A stretch of DNA of 64,000 bases from Phytohabitans aurantiacus. Lineage in GTDB: Bacteria > Actinomycetota > Actinomycetes > Mycobacteriales > Micromonosporaceae. Below are positions 61,686 to 64,000 of this stretch, piece by piece (position 1 is the first letter of the stretch; each line of letters starts with the position of its first letter). Position numbers and translations under genes: made by a program. The DNA lies in contig NZ_BSDI01000004.1 in assembly GCF_027923225.1 (NCBI RefSeq), forward strand, positions 307,276 to 371,275, written 5' to 3'. The notes under the pieces are model-generated. The model saw nothing but the letters and a program-made list of their open reading frames with translations. It searched no databases and was not told the origin of the DNA.

Positions 61686-62792
61686 CTACCTGCCGGCCGC
61701 AATCCGACCAAGAGTACGGCTATCGAGCAGCCCGTCTCCCAGCCCGAGATCGACCAGAGCGGCGAACACCCGTTGATCCCCGTCGGCCGCGCGGATCGCA
61801 CGGTCGACCACCCACCGGCGGCTCGCGAGCCACGCGGCCGCCCGGCTGTGCCGCAGGTGCCGGCCCAGCCTCTCGCGTAGCGCGTCCGCGTATCGGACAG
61901 CGGCCTCCTGACCCGCGGTCGCCGCCACGCCGGCAAGCGCGCCGGACAGCACCGCGTAGAAGATCCCCTCGCCGGTGAACGGGTTGATCAGCGAGAGCGC
62001 GTCGCCGGCCAGCACGATCCGGCCCCTCCCGGGCGGTGGGCGGCGCGTCGACAGCGGCAGGTGGTGCGCGCGCAGGCCGGACACCGCCGCCGGATCCACG
62101 CCGGGCAGCAGCGCGAACAGCCGGTCGAGCAGGTGCGCGCGGCTCACCGGACGGCCGCGCAGCAGCTCGCCGTACCCGATGTTCGCCGACCCGTCCCCCA
62201 CCGGAAACGACCACGCGTAGGCCGGCCAGCCCGTCGCCGTGGTCACGATGAGCTGCTCGACCTCCGGTCGAGCCGGTGCGTAGCCGCGGATCGCGAGCGC
62301 GAGGTGGCCGGGCGGGTTGGGCGCGAAGCCCAGCGCCCTGCGCACCACGGATTCGGCGCCATCGGCGCCGACCACTGCCCGCGCCGCGAACTCCCCGTCG
62401 ATATCCACCAGGTCGTCGCGCACATCAATATTGCGTACCGTATGCGTCCGCACCTCGGCACCGATGGCCACCGCCGCTGACAGCAGGCGTGCGTCGAAGA
62501 CCTTCCGGGGCACCGTGTACGCCGGCCGAGGCAGCGCCCTGGCGACCGCGCCGCCTCCCGGGCCCACCATCCGCAGCACCGGCACCGGTGCGTACCCGGC
62601 GACCGCGTCGGGCACGCCGAGCTCGGCCAGCACGTCGAGCGCGTGTGCGGCGATCCCGTCGCCACACGCCTTGTCACGCGGAAACCGGGCCCGGTCCAGC
62701 AGCAGTACCTGGGCACCCGCCCGCCGGGCCGCGATCGCCGCACACGATCCGGCCGGCCCGGCACCGACGATCGCGACGTCGTAGACCGTCAT
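61686..62792 (-). CDS. Geranylgeranyl reductase family FAD oxidoreductase
   Basis: 368 residues. FAD motif VAIVGAGPAGSCAAIAARRAG (in part 6-20), DRARFPRDKACGDG (32-45) and GDALSLINPFTGEGI (about 275-290) define the geranylgeranyl-reductase group, which hydrogenates prenyl chains of lipids, quinones or carriers. Position directly upstream of the cis-prenyl synthase suggests polyprenyl substrates. The ATG overlaps the upstream membrane-protein stop (ATGA). Confidence 0.87.
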   Translation of the reverse strand: MTVYDVAIVGAGPAGSCAAIAARRAGAQVLLLDRARFPRDKACGDGIAAHALDVLAELGVPDAVAGYAPVPVLRMVGPGGGAVARALPRPAYTVPRKVFDARLLSAAVAIGAEVRTHTVRNIDVRDDLVDIDGEFAARAVVGADGAESVVRRALGFAPNPPGHLALAIRGYAPARPEVEQLIVTTATGWPAYAWSFPVGDGSANIGYGELLRGRPVSRAHLLDRLFALLPGVDPAAVSGLRAHHLPLSTRRPPPGRGRIVLAGDALSLINPFTGEGIFYAVLSGALAGVAATAGQEAAVRYADALRERLGRHLRHSRAAAWLASRRWVVDRAIRAADGDQRVFAALVDLGLGDGLLDSRTLGRIAAGR

Positions 62793-63595
62793 CGCGCCCG
62801 GCCCATGCCGTAGAGGGCGAGCCCAGCGGCGACCACGAGCGGGCCGCCGTCCCGGATCAGTCCGTCGACACCGAGCAGCCACCAGCACAGCGGCAGGTCG
62901 AAAACGAGCACGCCCAGCGTGATACCCGCCATCAGCCACCGTGCCCACCGTTGCCCGCGCAAAAGGAAGATCGAGGCGAACAGCACGGCGTAGCTCACAC
63001 CGAGCGCCACCACGAACCACACCGCGATCACCGGCAGGGCGTACAGCCTGCCGTCGAAGGCCTCCCCGATCGACACGAGGCAGGGAACGAGCATCAGCGG
63101 CGCGTACGTGAACGAGGCGACCCGGGCGGTGAGCAGCCAGCCGGTGACCTGCGGGCGGCGCGGTGCCGCCTCCTGCCACGTGATGCCCTTACGGTCGAAG
63201 ACGAGCCGGTTCGGGTGGCGAACCAGGTACTCCTGGATCGACGGCCAGCGGTAGAGCAGGACGACGATCGTGGCGCACAGCAGGGCGAGCGCCACGAACG
63301 CGAGGACACCGGGCAGCGGCGGCAGGCCGTCGCGCGGTACCAGCAGGCGGCCGACCGCGAAGACCGTGGTGACCGCGAGGATCAGCCCGAACGGCTTGGA
63401 GCCGGCACGCCCGCGGCGCACGTGCCATACCAGGATCAGGAAGCCGAGCGACCGCAGCAGGGCCCACGCCGTGCGTACACCGAGCGTGAATCCCTGCTCG
63501 TCGGCGTACCACCAGTTGAGGGCCTCCACCGCCGCGGTCGCCACAGCCGTGACCACGAGCAGCGCGGTGAGCACGCGAACGGCGGCCGGTCTCAT
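62789..63595 (-). CDS. Polytopic membrane protein of unknown function
   Basis: 268 residues with about seven or eight hydrophobic segments and a Trp-rich loop (ALNWWYADEQG, LPLCWWLLG). No family recognised. Translation is coupled to the geranylgeranyl-reductase-like gene by a 4-nt overlap, so a role in polyprenyl or membrane-lipid metabolism is possible. Confidence 0.7.
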   Translation of the reverse strand: MRPAAVRVLTALLVVTAVATAAVEALNWWYADEQGFTLGVRTAWALLRSLGFLILVWHVRRGRAGSKPFGLILAVTTVFAVGRLLVPRDGLPPLPGVLAFVALALLCATIVVLLYRWPSIQEYLVRHPNRLVFDRKGITWQEAAPRRPQVTGWLLTARVASFTYAPLMLVPCLVSIGEAFDGRLYALPVIAVWFVVALGVSYAVLFASIFLLRGQRWARWLMAGITLGVLVFDLPLCWWLLGVDGLIRDGGPLVVAAGLALYGMGRAR

Positions 63596-63610
63596 CCGGC
63601 CAGCTTCCCC

Positions 63611-63663
63611 GTGATCAGGGCGTCCCTCAAGTCGCTCTTACAACTTGGGGGACGCCCTGATCA
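63611..63663 (-). repeat. Palindromic 3'-end element, copy 6
   Basis: Arms 63612-63634 and 63641-63663, loop CTCTTA (TAAGAG on the minus strand), with one G-T wobble and one C-A mismatch. It lies 5 nt past the pckG stop on the same strand and upstream of the membrane-protein gene. Confidence 0.85.
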
Positions 63664-63668
63664 TGGAA

Positions 63669-64000
63669 CTACGCGGTGTTCAGGCGGGACTTCAGCGCGT
63701 CCAGTTCTGCCCAGAGGACTGCGGGGAGCTTGTCACCGAACTTCTCGAACCACTCGGTGACCTGGGGGATCTCGGCCTTCCACTCCTCGGCGTCGACCCG
63801 CAGCACCTCTTCGAGGTCGGCACGGGTCAGGTCGAGGCCGGAGACGTCGAGCGCGTCGGCGGTCGGTACGAAGCCGATCGGCGTCTCGACGGCCGCCCCG
63901 CTGCCCTCCAGCCGCTCGACGATCCACTTGAGAACCCGCGAGTTCTCGCCGAAGCCCGGCCACAGGAAGCGGCCGTCATCGCCGCGGCGGAACCAGTTCA
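63669..64000 (-). CDS. pckG: Phosphoenolpyruvate carboxykinase (GTP), C-terminal part
   Basis: An open minus-strand frame without a start inside the window ends at TAG 63671-63669 and gives about 110 residues. Segments NWFRRGDDGRFLWPGFGENS, RVLKWIVERLEG, TPIGFVPTADALDVSGLDL and EWFEKFGDKLPAVLWAELD are the typical C-terminus of GTP-dependent PEP carboxykinase, which makes PEP from oxaloacetate. The rest lies beyond the right edge. Element copy 6 follows it as probable terminator. Confidence 0.92.
   Translation of the reverse strand, partial: NWFRRGDDGRFLWPGFGENSRVLKWIVERLEGSGAAVETPIGFVPTADALDVSGLDLTRADLEEVLRVDAEEWKAEIPQVTEWFEKFGDKLPAVLWAELDALKSRLNTA

Noticed and set aside
24219..63663. CRISPR or insertion-sequence interpretation of the repeated palindromes
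   Set aside because: Copies are kilobases apart with no spacers, no target-site duplications that I can see and no transposase; they behave as 3'-end elements.

Overview
The window is about 70% GC chromosomal DNA from an actinobacterium. Frequent GTG starts, 1-16 nt gene overlaps, a WhiB regulator, coenzyme F420 genes, an IdeR/DmdR-type iron box and protein features together point to the family Micromonosporaceae; the genus cannot be fixed from the sequence. Nothing looks like a prophage, transposon or CRISPR array, and I see no rRNA or tRNA gene.

Layout. (a) 1-9.2 kb: a dynamin-like GTPase (its upstream neighbour is cut by the window edge) runs into a coupled minus-strand operon of an NfeD-like membrane protein, a flotillin and a 1634-residue AAA+ protein of the DNA-repair-ATPase type. 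This is a membrane-domain and membrane-remodelling neighbourhood. (b) 9.3-11.6 kb: an ECF sigma factor with a coupled membrane protein (probable anti-sigma factor), and a decayed AbiEi/DUF559-type gene. (c) 11.6-21.2 kb: a polyamine island. A six-gene minus-strand operon (potDABC-like ABC importer, a saccharopine/carboxynorspermidine dehydrogenase-like protein, an agmatinase-like ureohydrolase) diverges from an Lrp-type regulator, a class III aminotransferase and a gamma-glutamylputrescine-oxidase-like flavoprotein. (d) 21.2-24.2 kb: an iron-siderophore binding lipoprotein divergent from two FecCD permeases, with an iron box between them and no ATPase gene. (e) 24.3-37.5 kb: a block resembling Mycobacterium tuberculosis Rv3258c-Rv3268 (DUF3499, metallopeptidase-like protein, WhiB2-type regulator, F420 genes fbiA/fbiB, GDP-mannose pyrophosphorylase, glycosyltransferase, TIGR03089), here with fbiC, a secreted lectin and an ArsR-type regulator added. 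(f) 37.5-49.7 kb: acetoacetyl-CoA synthetase, two paralogous proline-rich membrane proteins, an acyl-CoA dehydrogenase, a UDP-sugar dehydrogenase and a 1647-residue polytopic membrane protein. (g) 49.8-64 kb: a block resembling Rv1086-Rv1110 (ispH, xseA, xseB, DUF4245, glpX, PhoH-type ATPase, short-chain Z-prenyl synthase) with secreted enzymes (GDPD-like, trypsin-like, lytic transglycosylase), a rhomboid protease, otsB, a geranylgeranyl-reductase-type flavoprotein, and the 3' end of pckG.

The most striking non-coding signal is a family of six near-identical 52-60 bp palindromes (23-27 nt arms, always a 6-nt loop), each placed at the 3' end of genes. The loop shows that the element has an orientation. 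In two copies the stop codon of the adjacent gene (ispH and the ArsR-type regulator) is part of the element. Other points of note are a candidate Lrp motif shared by two promoters, a palindrome plus phased direct repeats upstream of whiB, a perfect operator-like inverted repeat in front of the ArsR-type gene, two structured leaders, and several genes whose -10 box lies 6-7 nt before a GTG start, suggesting leaderless mRNAs.
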